A stretch of 64,000 nt of DNA from Alicycliphilus denitrificans K601. Its GTDB lineage: Bacteria; Pseudomonadota; Gammaproteobacteria; Burkholderiales; Burkholderiaceae_C. Under the pieces are notes generated by a model. The model saw only the letters and a program-made list of their open reading frames with translations. It searched no databases and was not told the origin of the DNA. The DNA lies in NCBI RefSeq assembly GCF_000204645.1, contig NC_015422.1:4931264-4995263 (forward strand). Reading direction: 5' to 3'. Within the stretch, counting starts at the first letter, position 1; every line of letters starts with the position of its first letter. The position numbers were made by a program, and so were the translations under genes. This document shows positions 21,573 to 29,947 of the stretch, in pieces.

Positions 21573-22688
21573 ATGAGCCACCCCTCCCCCATCTCCCCGG
21601 CCGCCGTACCCGGCGACGCCCGCGCCGTGCATTGGAACGACCCCGCCCGCCAGGCCGCCTTCGAGGCCTGGCTCGCCCCGCTGGCGGCCGCGCAGGGCCT
21701 GCTGCCGGCCAGCCTGCGCCCGGCGTCGGCGGATGCGAGCTTCCGGCGCTACCTGCGCCTGGACGCGCAGGACGGCGCCAGCCGCATCATCATGGATGCG
21801 CCGCCCGACAAGGAGGACTGCCGCCCCTTCGTCCACGTGCAGGGCCTGATGCGGGCCGCGGGCCTGCCCGTGCCACAGATCCACGCCTGGGACGAGGCCC
21901 ACGGCTTCATGCTGCTGTCCGACCTGGGCGCGCAAACGGCCATAGAGCGCCTGGACCCGGCCAACCCCCAGGCCGCCCACGCCTGGTACCTGCAGGCCGT
22001 GGACCTGCTCATCGACTGGCAGCGCGCCAGCCGCCCCGGCGTGCTGCCGGCCTACGACGACGCTCTGCTGCGCCGCGAGCTGCTGCTGTTTCCCGACTGG
22101 TACGTCGCGCGCCACCGCCAGGCCACGCTGACCGACGCCCAGCAGGCCACTCTGGCCAAGGCGTTCGACGCCATCGTGGCGCAGAACCTGGCCGCGCCGC
22201 GCGTGTTCGTGCATCGCGACTTCATGATGCGCAACCTCATGGTCGGCGAAGGCGGGCGCCTGGGCGTGCTCGACTTCCAGGACGCGGTGCACGGCCCCGT
22301 GACCTACGACATCGCCAGCCTGATGCGCGACGCCTTCATCAGCTGGGAAGAGGATTTCGTCATCGACATTACCGTGCGTTACTGGGAGAAGGCCCGGCGC
22401 GCGGGCATCCTCGGCGCTGCGAGCGAGAGCGGCTGGGGCGCGGATTTCGGCGACTTCTACCGCGCCGTGGACTGGATGGCGCTGCAGCGCCACCTGAAGG
22501 TGGCCGGCATCTTCGCGCGGCTGACGCTGCGCGACGGCAAGCCCAAGTACCTGCAGGACGCGCCGCGCTTCATCGCCTACATCCGCCAGACAGCCGGGCG
22601 CTACCGCGAGCTCTCGCCGCTGCTGCGGCTGGTGGACGAGATCGAAGGCACGCAGGCCGCCATGGGCTACGCCTTCGGGCGCGTCTAG
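21573..22688 (+). CDS. amgK: AmgK-like sugar kinase (aminoglycoside phosphotransferase fold)
   Basis: Kinase of 371 residues with the APH fold: FVHRDFMMRNLMV is the catalytic loop, LGVLDFQDAVHGPVTYDIAS the metal-binding DFQDA segment, and SFRRYLRLD an N-lobe element. In this subgroup the enzyme phosphorylates the anomeric carbon of N-acetylmuramate and GlcNAc for cell-wall recycling, and it is typically divergent from lptD as here. The usual partner murU (nucleotidyltransferase) is not next to it; rsmE follows instead. The ATG overlaps the extreme upstream lptD start codon. TAGAAT about 14 bp upstream may be a -10 box. Confidence 0.75.
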   Translation: MSHPSPISPAAVPGDARAVHWNDPARQAAFEAWLAPLAAAQGLLPASLRPASADASFRRYLRLDAQDGASRIIMDAPPDKEDCRPFVHVQGLMRAAGLPVPQIHAWDEAHGFMLLSDLGAQTAIERLDPANPQAAHAWYLQAVDLLIDWQRASRPGVLPAYDDALLRRELLLFPDWYVARHRQATLTDAQQATLAKAFDAIVAQNLAAPRVFVHRDFMMRNLMVGEGGRLGVLDFQDAVHGPVTYDIASLMRDAFISWEEDFVIDITVRYWEKARRAGILGAASESGWGADFGDFYRAVDWMALQRHLKVAGIFARLTLRDGKPKYLQDAPRFIAYIRQTAGRYRELSPLLRLVDEIEGTQAAMGYAFGRV

Positions 22689-22696
22689 TTCTACAA

Positions 22697-22752
22697 GAGA
22701 AATCGGCCTCCAGCGCTTGCTGGTCAAGCACTGGCAGCTACTTTTTTTGATG
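22697..22752 (-). repeat. dispersed palindromic repeat, copy 2
   Basis: Reads on this strand as an A/T edge, AGCTGCCAGTGCTTG, a loop and CAAGCGCTGGAGGCC. It fills the whole gap between amgK and rsmE and leaves rsmE without an obvious ribosome-binding site; an in-frame TTG start would lie inside it. Confidence 0.8.
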
Positions 22753-22755
22753 CAC

Positions 22756-23469
22756 ATGCCACGTTTTCACTGCCCCCTGTCCCTGGCCGCCGGCGCGCGC
22801 ATCGCGCTGCCGCCCACGGCCGCGCGCCACGTGCAGGTGCTGCGCCTGCAGCCGGGCGACGCGCTCACGCTGTTCAACGGCGAGGGCGGCGAATGGACCG
22901 CCACCGTGGCGCGCATGGGCCGCAGCGACGTGGAGGTGGAGGTGGGCGCCCACGCGCCCGTGGAGCGCGAGGCCGCGCGCGCCGTGCACCTCGTCGTGGG
23001 CATGCCCGCCAACGAGCGCATGGACTGGCTCGTGGAAAAGGCCACCGAGCTGGGGGCCGCCAGCATCCAGCCGATTGCCGCGGCGCGCAGCGTGCTCAAG
23101 CTTGCGGGCGAGCGCGCCGCCAAGCGCCAGCAGCACTGGCAGGCCATCGCCGTGGCCGCGTGCGAGCAGTGCGGACGCAACCGCGTGCCGCCGGTCGCCG
23201 CGCCGCTGCTGCTCTCCGACTGGCTGCGCCAGAGCGCCCCCGAAGGCGCGCGCCTGGTGCTCTCCCTGCGCGACGGCGCGCGGGCGCTGCGCGAGGCCGC
23301 AGGCGGCGCGGGCGCCGTCTGGGTGCTGCACGGCCCCGAGGGCGGCCTCACGGCGCAGGAGGAAGACGCCGCGCTCGCCCAAGGCTTCGAGCCCGCGAGC
23401 CTGGGCGCGCGCGTGCTGCGGGCCGAGACGGCATCCGTCGCCGCGCTGGCCGTGCTGGGGCTGGCCTGA
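22756..23469 (+). CDS. rsmE: 16S rRNA (uracil1498-N3)-methyltransferase RsmE
   Basis: SPOUT-class methyltransferase of 237 residues (family about 240) that methylates U1498 of 16S rRNA. Features include MPRFHCPLSLA at the start, an N-terminal PUA-like part (VLRLQPGDALTLFNGEGGE), then GMPANERMDWLVEKATELGA and the knot region with VWVLHGPEGGLTAQEEDAA and LGARVLRAETAS. The ATG at 22756 matches the family start; an ATG two codons earlier is also possible and both fall at the edge of a repeat. Its stop overlaps the next start as TGATG. Confidence 0.93.
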   Translation: MPRFHCPLSLAAGARIALPPTAARHVQVLRLQPGDALTLFNGEGGEWTATVARMGRSDVEVEVGAHAPVEREAARAVHLVVGMPANERMDWLVEKATELGAASIQPIAAARSVLKLAGERAAKRQQHWQAIAVAACEQCGRNRVPPVAAPLLLSDWLRQSAPEGARLVLSLRDGARALREAAGGAGAVWVLHGPEGGLTAQEEDAALAQGFEPASLGARVLRAETASVAALAVLGLA

Positions 23470-24803
23470 TGCACGTGGAGATGATGGACGAAGGCGCCGA
23501 ACTCGGCGCGCTGGCCGACTTTTTCCGCGACGGCGCCCAGTTCGGCGACGCCGCCGCCGACGCGCCGCTGCTCGGGCGCCTTGCGCGCCAGCAGGCGCTC
23601 ACGCAGGCATTGAGCGGCCTGTTCCACGGCCCCGCCGCGCTCGTGCAGCTGCGCGTGTGGGTGTTTCTGCAGCTTGCCTCGCAGGGCGACGCGCAGTGGC
23701 CGCGCGAGCGCATCGACGAGCTGTTCCACGCGCTGCGCCCCGAGGCGCTGGAGACCGTGCTCAAGCGCCTGCGCGACGTGGAACTGCTCGCCTGGGACGA
23801 AACCCAGCGCGCCTACGCCCTGCCCCCGCTGGCCCAGCGCGTGGCCGCGCTGCTCGCGCCGCTGGCCGCCGAGCAGCCGGGTGACGACGAAGACGGCGGC
23901 GAGCTGGCCGCGCTGCTCGGCCAGGTGGTCGGAGCCAACCAGCTCGGCAGCCTGGACGCAGGCCAGGTGCAGATGCTGCACGCCCAGCTCGCGCGGCTGC
24001 ACGGCGAGTTCGCCGACGCGATCGCCAGCGGCTCCGAATTCCGCCTGCGCGAGGCGCGCAAGCGCTACGACCGCGCGGCCCTGCTCATCGACCGCGCGTC
24101 GGAAGCCATCAGCGCCATCATCGGCAACGCGCAAGGCCACGTCCTGCTGGAGCGCGCCGCGCGCGGCCTGGGCCAGGCCCAGTCGCGCCTGCTGGCCATG
24201 GCCAGCCAGTTCAACCGCGCGCTGCAGCAGGTGGACCGCCAGCGCGTGACGCTGGGCACCACCGGCATCACCAGCACCGACGTGAAGCGCTGGCTGCAGG
24301 CCGCGCCGCAGCTGCACGCGCTGCTGCAGGGTGCCCTCGCCCGCCCCACGCAGCTCGCCACGATCGCGCCGCACGAACTGCTGGACGTGGCCGAGGCCGA
24401 GTTCGAGCGCGACCGCCCCGCGCAGCCCCAGGCCGAAGACCTGCCCGCGGCCCAGGCCGCGCCCACCGGCACCCTGGCCGCCGTGGCGCTGCCGCGCGAG
24501 CTCGACGACCTGAACCGCCTGTTCGAGGCCTGGGCGGCCGGGCCCGGCGATGAGGCGCGCACCGTGGCCCAGGCGCTGCTCGGCCCCCGCCCCGCCGCCA
24601 CGCGCTACGCCCAGCTGGCCTACAAGGCCCAGCTCATGCCGCTGCTCGGCGACCCGCAGGCGGCCGTGCTGCCCGGCGCCACCGGCCAGCTCGCGCGCCA
24701 GCCCTGGCGCGTGCAGTGGCAGCCCGAGGCCGAGCGCCTGGACCACGACCAGGTGGAACTGCTCACGCTGGGAGTGCTGATGAAGGAAGAAACGAATGGA
24801 TGA
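23469..24803 (+). CDS. mksF: condensin kleisin-like subunit (MksF/JetA type)
   Basis: Mostly helical protein of 444 residues, first of a three-gene set whose third member is an SMC-like ATPase. Order and sizes (about 444, 234 and 945 residues) match the MksF-MksE-MksB condensins of other proteobacteria. As a kleisin it would bridge the ATPase heads and bind the small subunit. N-terminal ALSGLFHGPAALVQLRVWVF and PEALETVLKRLRDVELLAW resemble winged-helix segments; the middle is long-helical (RLREARKRYDRAALLIDRAS). Sequence identity to known MksF is not obvious by eye, so the name rests on operon context. It overlaps rsmE by one base and mksE by eight. Confidence 0.7.
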   Translation: MHVEMMDEGAELGALADFFRDGAQFGDAAADAPLLGRLARQQALTQALSGLFHGPAALVQLRVWVFLQLASQGDAQWPRERIDELFHALRPEALETVLKRLRDVELLAWDETQRAYALPPLAQRVAALLAPLAAEQPGDDEDGGELAALLGQVVGANQLGSLDAGQVQMLHAQLARLHGEFADAIASGSEFRLREARKRYDRAALLIDRASEAISAIIGNAQGHVLLERAARGLGQAQSRLLAMASQFNRALQQVDRQRVTLGTTGITSTDVKRWLQAAPQLHALLQGALARPTQLATIAPHELLDVAEAEFERDRPAQPQAEDLPAAQAAPTGTLAAVALPRELDDLNRLFEAWAAGPGDEARTVAQALLGPRPAATRYAQLAYKAQLMPLLGDPQAAVLPGATGQLARQPWRVQWQPEAERLDHDQVELLTLGVLMKEETNG

Positions 24804-25500
24804 CGCCGCCCTGCTGATCGCCGAACTGCTCACGCGCCGCTGGCTGCCGCGCAGCCACCGCCTGGTCAAGCGCGCGCTGGTCGACGCCGAGCTGTTCGCG
24901 CAGGTCGAGCAGCGCCTGGCCCAGAGCGGCCTGCGCTGGATGGACAGCATCTACGCCGACCACGTGAGCGTGGCCCTGCTGCCCGCCGCCGCCGCCACCG
25001 TGCTCGGCGAGGCGGGCGCCAACGCCAACAACAACCTCGACCTGCCGCGCGACGCGCAGGCGCTGCTCGTGGTGCTGTGGGCGCTGATCGTGCTGCCCAA
25101 GCGCGAGCGCCAGACCAGCCGCACCCTGGATGCCGACGCGGGCCAGGACGACCTCTTCCCCGGCGCCAAGCCTTTGCCCTCGGCGCGCAGCGCAAGCCCC
25201 GTGCTCTCGTACAAGGCGCTGCTGGAGGACTACGGCCCGCAGCTCGGCAAGAAGCTGCGGCTGGACGCCAACCTCAAGCTGCTGGAGCGCCACGGCTTCA
25301 TCCTGCGCCGCCAGGACGAGATCGCCGAGGGGCCGCTGCTGGACGTGCTGCTGGACTACGACGTGCTCGCCCCGCGCATCCTCGACGGCGCGCTGGCCGA
25401 CGTGCTGGCGCGCGAGCGGGCGGTGGAAGAAGAATCCGAATCAAATCAAGCTCCAGCGCCCTCCAGTCAAGCGCTGGCAGCTATTAATACAGAAGCATAA
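24796..25500 (+). CDS. mksE: condensin accessory subunit (MksE/JetB type, DUF4194-like)
   Basis: Protein of 234 residues between the kleisin-like and SMC-like genes. Winged-helix-like stretches include LLIAELLTRRWLPRSHRLVKRA, split by a turn, and KLRLDANLKLLERHGFILR, as in MksE/MukE/JetB subunits that sit on the kleisin. Residues about 216-234 (SNQAPAPSSQALAAINTEA) are encoded by a copy of the palindromic repeat, so the natural C-terminus has been replaced or extended by repeat DNA. The stop is directly followed by the GTG of mksB. An eight-base overlap with mksF indicates coupled translation. Confidence 0.7.
   Translation: MDDAALLIAELLTRRWLPRSHRLVKRALVDAELFAQVEQRLAQSGLRWMDSIYADHVSVALLPAAAATVLGEAGANANNNLDLPRDAQALLVVLWALIVLPKRERQTSRTLDADAGQDDLFPGAKPLPSARSASPVLSYKALLEDYGPQLGKKLRLDANLKLLERHGFILRRQDEIAEGPLLDVLLDYDVLAPRILDGALADVLARERAVEEESESNQAPAPSSQALAAINTEA
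25441..25490 (-). repeat. dispersed palindromic repeat, copy 3, translated as the MksE C-terminus
   Basis: On the top strand it reads CTCCAGCGC, loop, CAAGCGCTGGCAGCTATTA, the reverse complement of the family consensus. It lies inside the mksE frame and supplies its last 19 codons, which use AAT, ATT, TCA, ACA and GCA in contrast to the GC-ending codons around it. Confidence 0.8.
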
Positions 25501-28338
25501 GTGTTTCACCTGCAAACCCTAGAACTCGTCCACTGGGACTACTGCCAGCGCGTCTCGCTGCCGCTGGACGCCTCCATCATCACCATCGCCGGGCCGAACG
25601 GCTCGGGCAAGACCACGCTGCTGGACGCCATGCGCACGCTGCTGGGCCTGCGCTGCTCGGCCCCGCGCGACTACCGCACCTACGCGCGCCACGCGGGCGC
25701 GCAGACCGCGTGGCTGCGCGCCGTGGTGGACAACCGGCCGCAGGGGCGGCAAAGCTCCAGCCGGCCGTTCGCGCGCCGGCTGCTCTACAGCGACCAGGTC
25801 ACGCTGGCCTGCCGCATCGACAGGAACGGCGGCGACTGGCAGCGCCGCTACTGCCTGCTGGAGGGCGACGCATCCATCGAGCGGCTGGTGGACACGCCCG
25901 AGAAAGACCTGGGCTTCATGGGCGTGGAAGCCTGGGGCCGCATGCTGGCCGCCGCCGGCCTGTCGCCGGCCATCGCGCGCGTGCTCTCGCTGGAGCAGGG
26001 GCAGACCGACCGGCTGTGCGAATTCAGCCCGCGCGAGCTGCTGCGCCTTGTCTTCGACGTGTTCGGCGACCAGCAGGTGCTGGACGCCTACGACCAGGCG
26101 CGCGAGCACCAGCAGCAATTGGCGCGCGAGATGGCGCAGGCCGAGCGCGAGCTGGACCACAGCCGCGCACAGCTTTCCGAACTGCACAACCGCGTGACCA
26201 GCTACAAGACATGGCAGCTCAGGCTGGCCGAGCGCGAACGCCTGGCCGCCGAGGTGCTGCCCGTGCTCGCCTGGTGGGGCGAGCGCGAGCAGCTCGCCAG
26301 GCAATCGCGCGAGCTGCGCCGCCAGAAGGCCCAGCACCGCGCGGCCCTGGCCGAGCAGGCGGTGCAGAACAAGCGCCTGCTGCACCTGCTGCAAGAGAGC
26401 GCCCGCGCCCAGCAGCAGGCCGAGCAGCTGCGCGGCGAGCGCGACCAGGCGCGCGGCCAGCTGGACGCGGCCACGCGCCACGAGGCGCCGCTGGAGCAGC
26501 TGGCCAAGCGCGAGCAGGAACTGCTGGCCCTGGTGGACAAGGGCAGCAATGCGGACGACCTGCAGGCCCACCTGGCGCAGCTGCAGGGCCAGGAAGCCGC
26601 GCTGCAGGACGAGCGGGGCCAGCTCACCCAGCGCCGCAAGCTGGCCGCCGCGCAGCTCGCCGCGCTGGAAGGCCAGAGCCTGCCGCCGCTGCCGCCCGAG
26701 GTGCAGCGCTTTCGCAAGACCCTGGCCAGCCAGGGCATAGGCCACCGCTTCGTCGCCGAAGTCGTCGAGGTGGTGGAAGAGCGCTGGCGCGCCGCCATCG
26801 AGGGCGTGCTGCGCGGCCACCGCTGGGTGGTGGTGCTGGACAAGAGCCAGGATCTGGCCGAGGCCTGGGAGGTCGGCGAGCGCGAGCGCTACCGCCACTA
26901 CATCGTCGAGCCGGGCAGCGTGGCCCTGAAGGGCGAGCCGGGTACGCTGCTGGAGCATGTGAAATTCACCGCCCCCGTGCCGCGCTGGCTGGTGCAGCAG
27001 CTGCAGAACCTGCGCTGCGTGGCCGACCCGCGCGAGGGCAAGCGCCTGGGCGGCACCTGGATCACGCCGCAGGCCTACATGCACGATGGGCGCGGCGCGC
27101 GCTCCATGTGGGTGGAGGCGCACGAGCACCAGTTCGGCGCCGCGGCCGTGCACGCACGCCGCAGCGCCGCCGAGCGCGAGCTGGCGCGCATCGACGCGCA
27201 GCTCGCGCCCGTGCTCGACGAGCTGATGGCGCTCAAGCGCCAGATCGCCGACACGAAGAACGCCCTGGCCGGCCACAGCGCCGCCGAGGAGCTGGTGCGG
27301 CGCAGCGAGGAATTCGCCCAGGCACGCGGCGACCTGCCGGCCGCCCGCCAGGCGCGCATCGCCGCCGCCCAGCTATGGCAGAAGCTGGAGCAGGAAAGCA
27401 CGCGCGCCCACGACCGCCACCGCGCCTTTGCCGACGAGCACAAGCGCCTGGAAGGACACCTGCAGCGCGCCCGCGGCGACAGCGAGCGCGCCGCGCAAGA
27501 CTGGAGCGCACGCCGGCGCCAGCACGCCGGTGCCGTGGCGCGCAGCCAGCAGCAGCGCGCGCAGTTCCCGGCCCGCTGGATCGCGCCCGGCGCCATCGCC
27601 GCGCTGGTCGGCGAATACATGAACGACACCCAGGCCCGCCTGCGCCTGCACGCCGTGGAGCAAGAGCTGGAGCAGGGCAGCTGGGAGCAGGACGCCACCG
27701 TGGAGGAACGCCACCGCCGCATGGACGTGACGGTGCGCGAGCAGGCCGCGAGCCTCTCGGACCACCAGGTCAAGAACGCCCAGGCCGCGACCGCCGTGCT
27801 GAACGCGCGCGAGAGCTACATCGAGGTGCTGCGCAGCACCGTGCGCCGCTACCGCAAGAACATCCAGGAGCTGGGCCAGCTCGCGGGCGTGGAGGTGGCG
27901 GCCGACCTGCCGCTGCTGGAGAACGACGACACCGTGCTGGCCCAGGCCGGCCTGAAGGTGCACTTCGCGTTCGACGGCAAGGGCAGCATCGGGCTGAACG
28001 ACGGCGAGGCATCGGGCGGGCAGCAGGTCATCAAGTCGCTGATCCTGCTGGTGGGCCTGCTCAAGGACGAGGAAAGCGGCTCGGGCGGGTTCGTCTTCAT
28101 CGACGAGCCGTTCGCGCACCTGGACGTGCGCAACATCCAGCTCGTCGGCCACTTCCTGCGCAGCACGCGCGCGCAGTACGTGCTGACCACGCCCATCACG
28201 CACAACCTGGAGGTGTTCGAGCCCGCCGAGATCACCCTGGTGACGAGCAAGAAGCCGCGCGACGCACGCTGGGCGCCGCCGATCGCGGTGGCCAAGCGGC
28301 GCGGCGCGCCGGAGCTCAGGCCCATGATGGCCGCCTGA
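25501..28338 (+). CDS. mksB: SMC-like condensin ATPase (MksB/JetC type)
   Basis: Chromosome-organising ATPase of 945 residues. Walker A is GPNGSGKT at 31-38. Long heptad-like coiled coil runs from about 195 to 400, with a globular hinge candidate at about 415-530 (RFVAEVVEVVEERWRAAIEG). A second coiled coil runs to about 780, then the signature EASGGQQVIKSL at about 836 and Walker B GFVFIDEPFAHLD at about 864-876. The signature has Ala before SGGQ rather than Leu. The start is GTG, immediately after the mksE stop. No nuclease (MksG/JetD) gene follows: 72 bp downstream comes a convergent peptidase. It would load on DNA and extrude loops. Confidence 0.82.
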   Translation: MFHLQTLELVHWDYCQRVSLPLDASIITIAGPNGSGKTTLLDAMRTLLGLRCSAPRDYRTYARHAGAQTAWLRAVVDNRPQGRQSSSRPFARRLLYSDQVTLACRIDRNGGDWQRRYCLLEGDASIERLVDTPEKDLGFMGVEAWGRMLAAAGLSPAIARVLSLEQGQTDRLCEFSPRELLRLVFDVFGDQQVLDAYDQAREHQQQLAREMAQAERELDHSRAQLSELHNRVTSYKTWQLRLAERERLAAEVLPVLAWWGEREQLARQSRELRRQKAQHRAALAEQAVQNKRLLHLLQESARAQQQAEQLRGERDQARGQLDAATRHEAPLEQLAKREQELLALVDKGSNADDLQAHLAQLQGQEAALQDERGQLTQRRKLAAAQLAALEGQSLPPLPPEVQRFRKTLASQGIGHRFVAEVVEVVEERWRAAIEGVLRGHRWVVVLDKSQDLAEAWEVGERERYRHYIVEPGSVALKGEPGTLLEHVKFTAPVPRWLVQQLQNLRCVADPREGKRLGGTWITPQAYMHDGRGARSMWVEAHEHQFGAAAVHARRSAAERELARIDAQLAPVLDELMALKRQIADTKNALAGHSAAEELVRRSEEFAQARGDLPAARQARIAAAQLWQKLEQESTRAHDRHRAFADEHKRLEGHLQRARGDSERAAQDWSARRRQHAGAVARSQQQRAQFPARWIAPGAIAALVGEYMNDTQARLRLHAVEQELEQGSWEQDATVEERHRRMDVTVREQAASLSDHQVKNAQAATAVLNARESYIEVLRSTVRRYRKNIQELGQLAGVEVAADLPLLENDDTVLAQAGLKVHFAFDGKGSIGLNDGEASGGQQVIKSLILLVGLLKDEESGSGGFVFIDEPFAHLDVRNIQLVGHFLRSTRAQYVLTTPITHNLEVFEPAEITLVTSKKPRDARWAPPIAVAKRRGAPELRPMMAA

Positions 28339-28359
28339 GCCTGGGTTCTTTGCGCTCCC

Positions 28360-28415
28360 CAAAAAAGAGCTGCCAGCGCTTTAACAGCAAGCGCTGGAGG
28401 CCAAAAACCTTCAAA
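28360..28415 (+). repeat. dispersed palindromic repeat, copy 4
   Basis: AAAAAAGAGCTGCCAGCGC, loop, GCAAGCGCTGGAGGCC then A/T-rich. It lies between two convergent genes and reaches the stop codon of the M20 peptidase. The hairpin with flanking A/T runs might also serve as a bidirectional terminator. Confidence 0.8.
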
Positions 28416-29874
28416 CCGGCATCGCGGCGATCACCTGGGCCACGGCCGCGGTGAGACGCTTGGCGTAGGGCACGTGCAGGAATTCGTTGGGACCGTGGGC
28501 GTTGCTCTTGGGGCCGAGCACGCCGCAGACCATCATCTGCGCGCTGGGGAAGCCCTGGCTCAGCATGTTCATGAGCGGGATGGTGCCGCCCTGGCCGATG
28601 TAGCCGCAGGGCGCGCCGAAGTGCGCCTGGCTGGCTGCGTCCAGGGCCTGGGCGAACCAGGGGTCGATGGCCGGGGCGTTCCAGCCGCTGGCGGCGTGGT
28701 CGGGCGCGAAGGTCACGCGCGCCTGGTAGGGCGCGTTGTCCTCCAGCAGGGCCTTGAGCTCCTGCGCGCTGGCGACGGCGTCCACCAGCGGCGGCAGGCG
28801 CAGGCTGAGCTTGAAGGCGGTGTAGGGGCGCAGCACGTTGCCCGCGTCCTTCAGGGCCGGGAAGCCCTCGGCGCCGGTGACGGACAGCGTGGGTTCCCAG
28901 GTGCGCCTGAGCAGCGCCTGCACCGGGTCGGTGGTGGTGGGCAGGGCGAACACCGTGCTGCCGCCGCAGTCATGGTGCGCCCAGGGGAAGCGCTTGTAGA
29001 CCTCCTCGCCCAGGATGGCGGCGGTGGCCTTTGCCTGCGCGAGGCGGTCGGCGGGCACCTCGCAGTGGAAGCTGGCGGGCAGCAGGCGCCCGGTGGCCGA
29101 GTCCTCCAGCCGGTCGAGCACCTGGCGCATGATGCGGAACGACGAGGGCACGAGGCCCGAGGAGTCGCCCGAGTGCACGCCCTCGGTGAGGATCTCGACC
29201 TTGAGCGTGCCGCTGGCCATGCCGCGCAGGCTGGTGGTGAGCCAGAGCTGGTCGTAGTTGCCCGCGCCCGAGTCCAGGCAGATGACCAGGCCCACGTCGC
29301 CCAGACGTTCGCGCAGCGCGTCGATGTAGGGCAGCAGGTCGGCCGAGCCGCTTTCCTCGCAGGTCTCGACCAGGCCCACGATGCGCGGGTGCGCCACGCC
29401 CTGGCGCTTCAGTTCCTGCACGGCGGCGATGCTGGCGTAGACGGCATAGCCGTCGTCCGCGCCGCCGCGGCCGTAGAGTTTGCCGTCCTCATACTTGGGC
29501 GTCCACGGGCCCAGGTCGGCGCGCCAGCCCTCGAACTCGGGCTGCTTGTCCAGGTGGCCGTACATCAGGACGGTCTGCGCCAATTGCGGCTGCGTGGCCG
29601 CCACCTCGAAGAACAGCACGGGCGTGCGGCCGGGCAGGCGCACGATCTCGAGCGTGAGGCCCGCGACCTTCTGCGCCTCGACCCACTGCGCGGCGTTGCG
29701 CACCACCGTCTCGATGTGGCCCAGCTCGCGCCAGTCGGGCGCGAAGCCGGGCGACTTGGCGGGAATGCGGATGTAGTCGGTGAGCTGCTGCAGTATGTCT
29801 TCGTCCCACGCGCGGCTCACGCGGTCGAGCGCGAGCGCGGCGTCCAGGGCGGCGGAGGGCAGGCGTGCGGTCAT
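28411..29874 (-). CDS. M20-family metallopeptidase (dipeptidase-like)
   Basis: Cytoplasmic di-zinc peptidase of 487 residues in the M20 (carnosinase/CPG2-like) family, expected to hydrolyse dipeptides. Metal-ligand motifs in order: MYGHLDKQPEFEGW, GRGGADDGYAVYASIAA, ETCEESGSADLLPYID and VICLDSGAGNYDQLW. The lid domain starts about residue 220 (EGVHSGDSSGLVPSSF), and the final metal histidine lies near SNAHGPNEF. Start at 29874 (MTARLPSAALDAA); upstream codons are Arg-rich and unlike the family. Stands alone; substrate not predictable. Confidence 0.88.
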   Translation of the reverse strand: MTARLPSAALDAALALDRVSRAWDEDILQQLTDYIRIPAKSPGFAPDWRELGHIETVVRNAAQWVEAQKVAGLTLEIVRLPGRTPVLFFEVAATQPQLAQTVLMYGHLDKQPEFEGWRADLGPWTPKYEDGKLYGRGGADDGYAVYASIAAVQELKRQGVAHPRIVGLVETCEESGSADLLPYIDALRERLGDVGLVICLDSGAGNYDQLWLTTSLRGMASGTLKVEILTEGVHSGDSSGLVPSSFRIMRQVLDRLEDSATGRLLPASFHCEVPADRLAQAKATAAILGEEVYKRFPWAHHDCGGSTVFALPTTTDPVQALLRRTWEPTLSVTGAEGFPALKDAGNVLRPYTAFKLSLRLPPLVDAVASAQELKALLEDNAPYQARVTFAPDHAASGWNAPAIDPWFAQALDAASQAHFGAPCGYIGQGGTIPLMNMLSQGFPSAQMMVCGVLGPKSNAHGPNEFLHVPYAKRLTAAVAQVIAAMPV

Positions 29875-29947
29875 GGCGAATCCTCTGGCGGTGCGCAAAA
29901 CGCGCAGGATACGCCAAGGCCCGCGCCCCTTCGCGGCGCGCGGTTCC

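Noticed and set aside
23469..28338. Wadjet (JetABCD) anti-plasmid defence system
   Set aside because: The JetD/MksG-type nuclease gene is missing on both sides; only the three condensin subunits are present, so I call it MksFEB-like.
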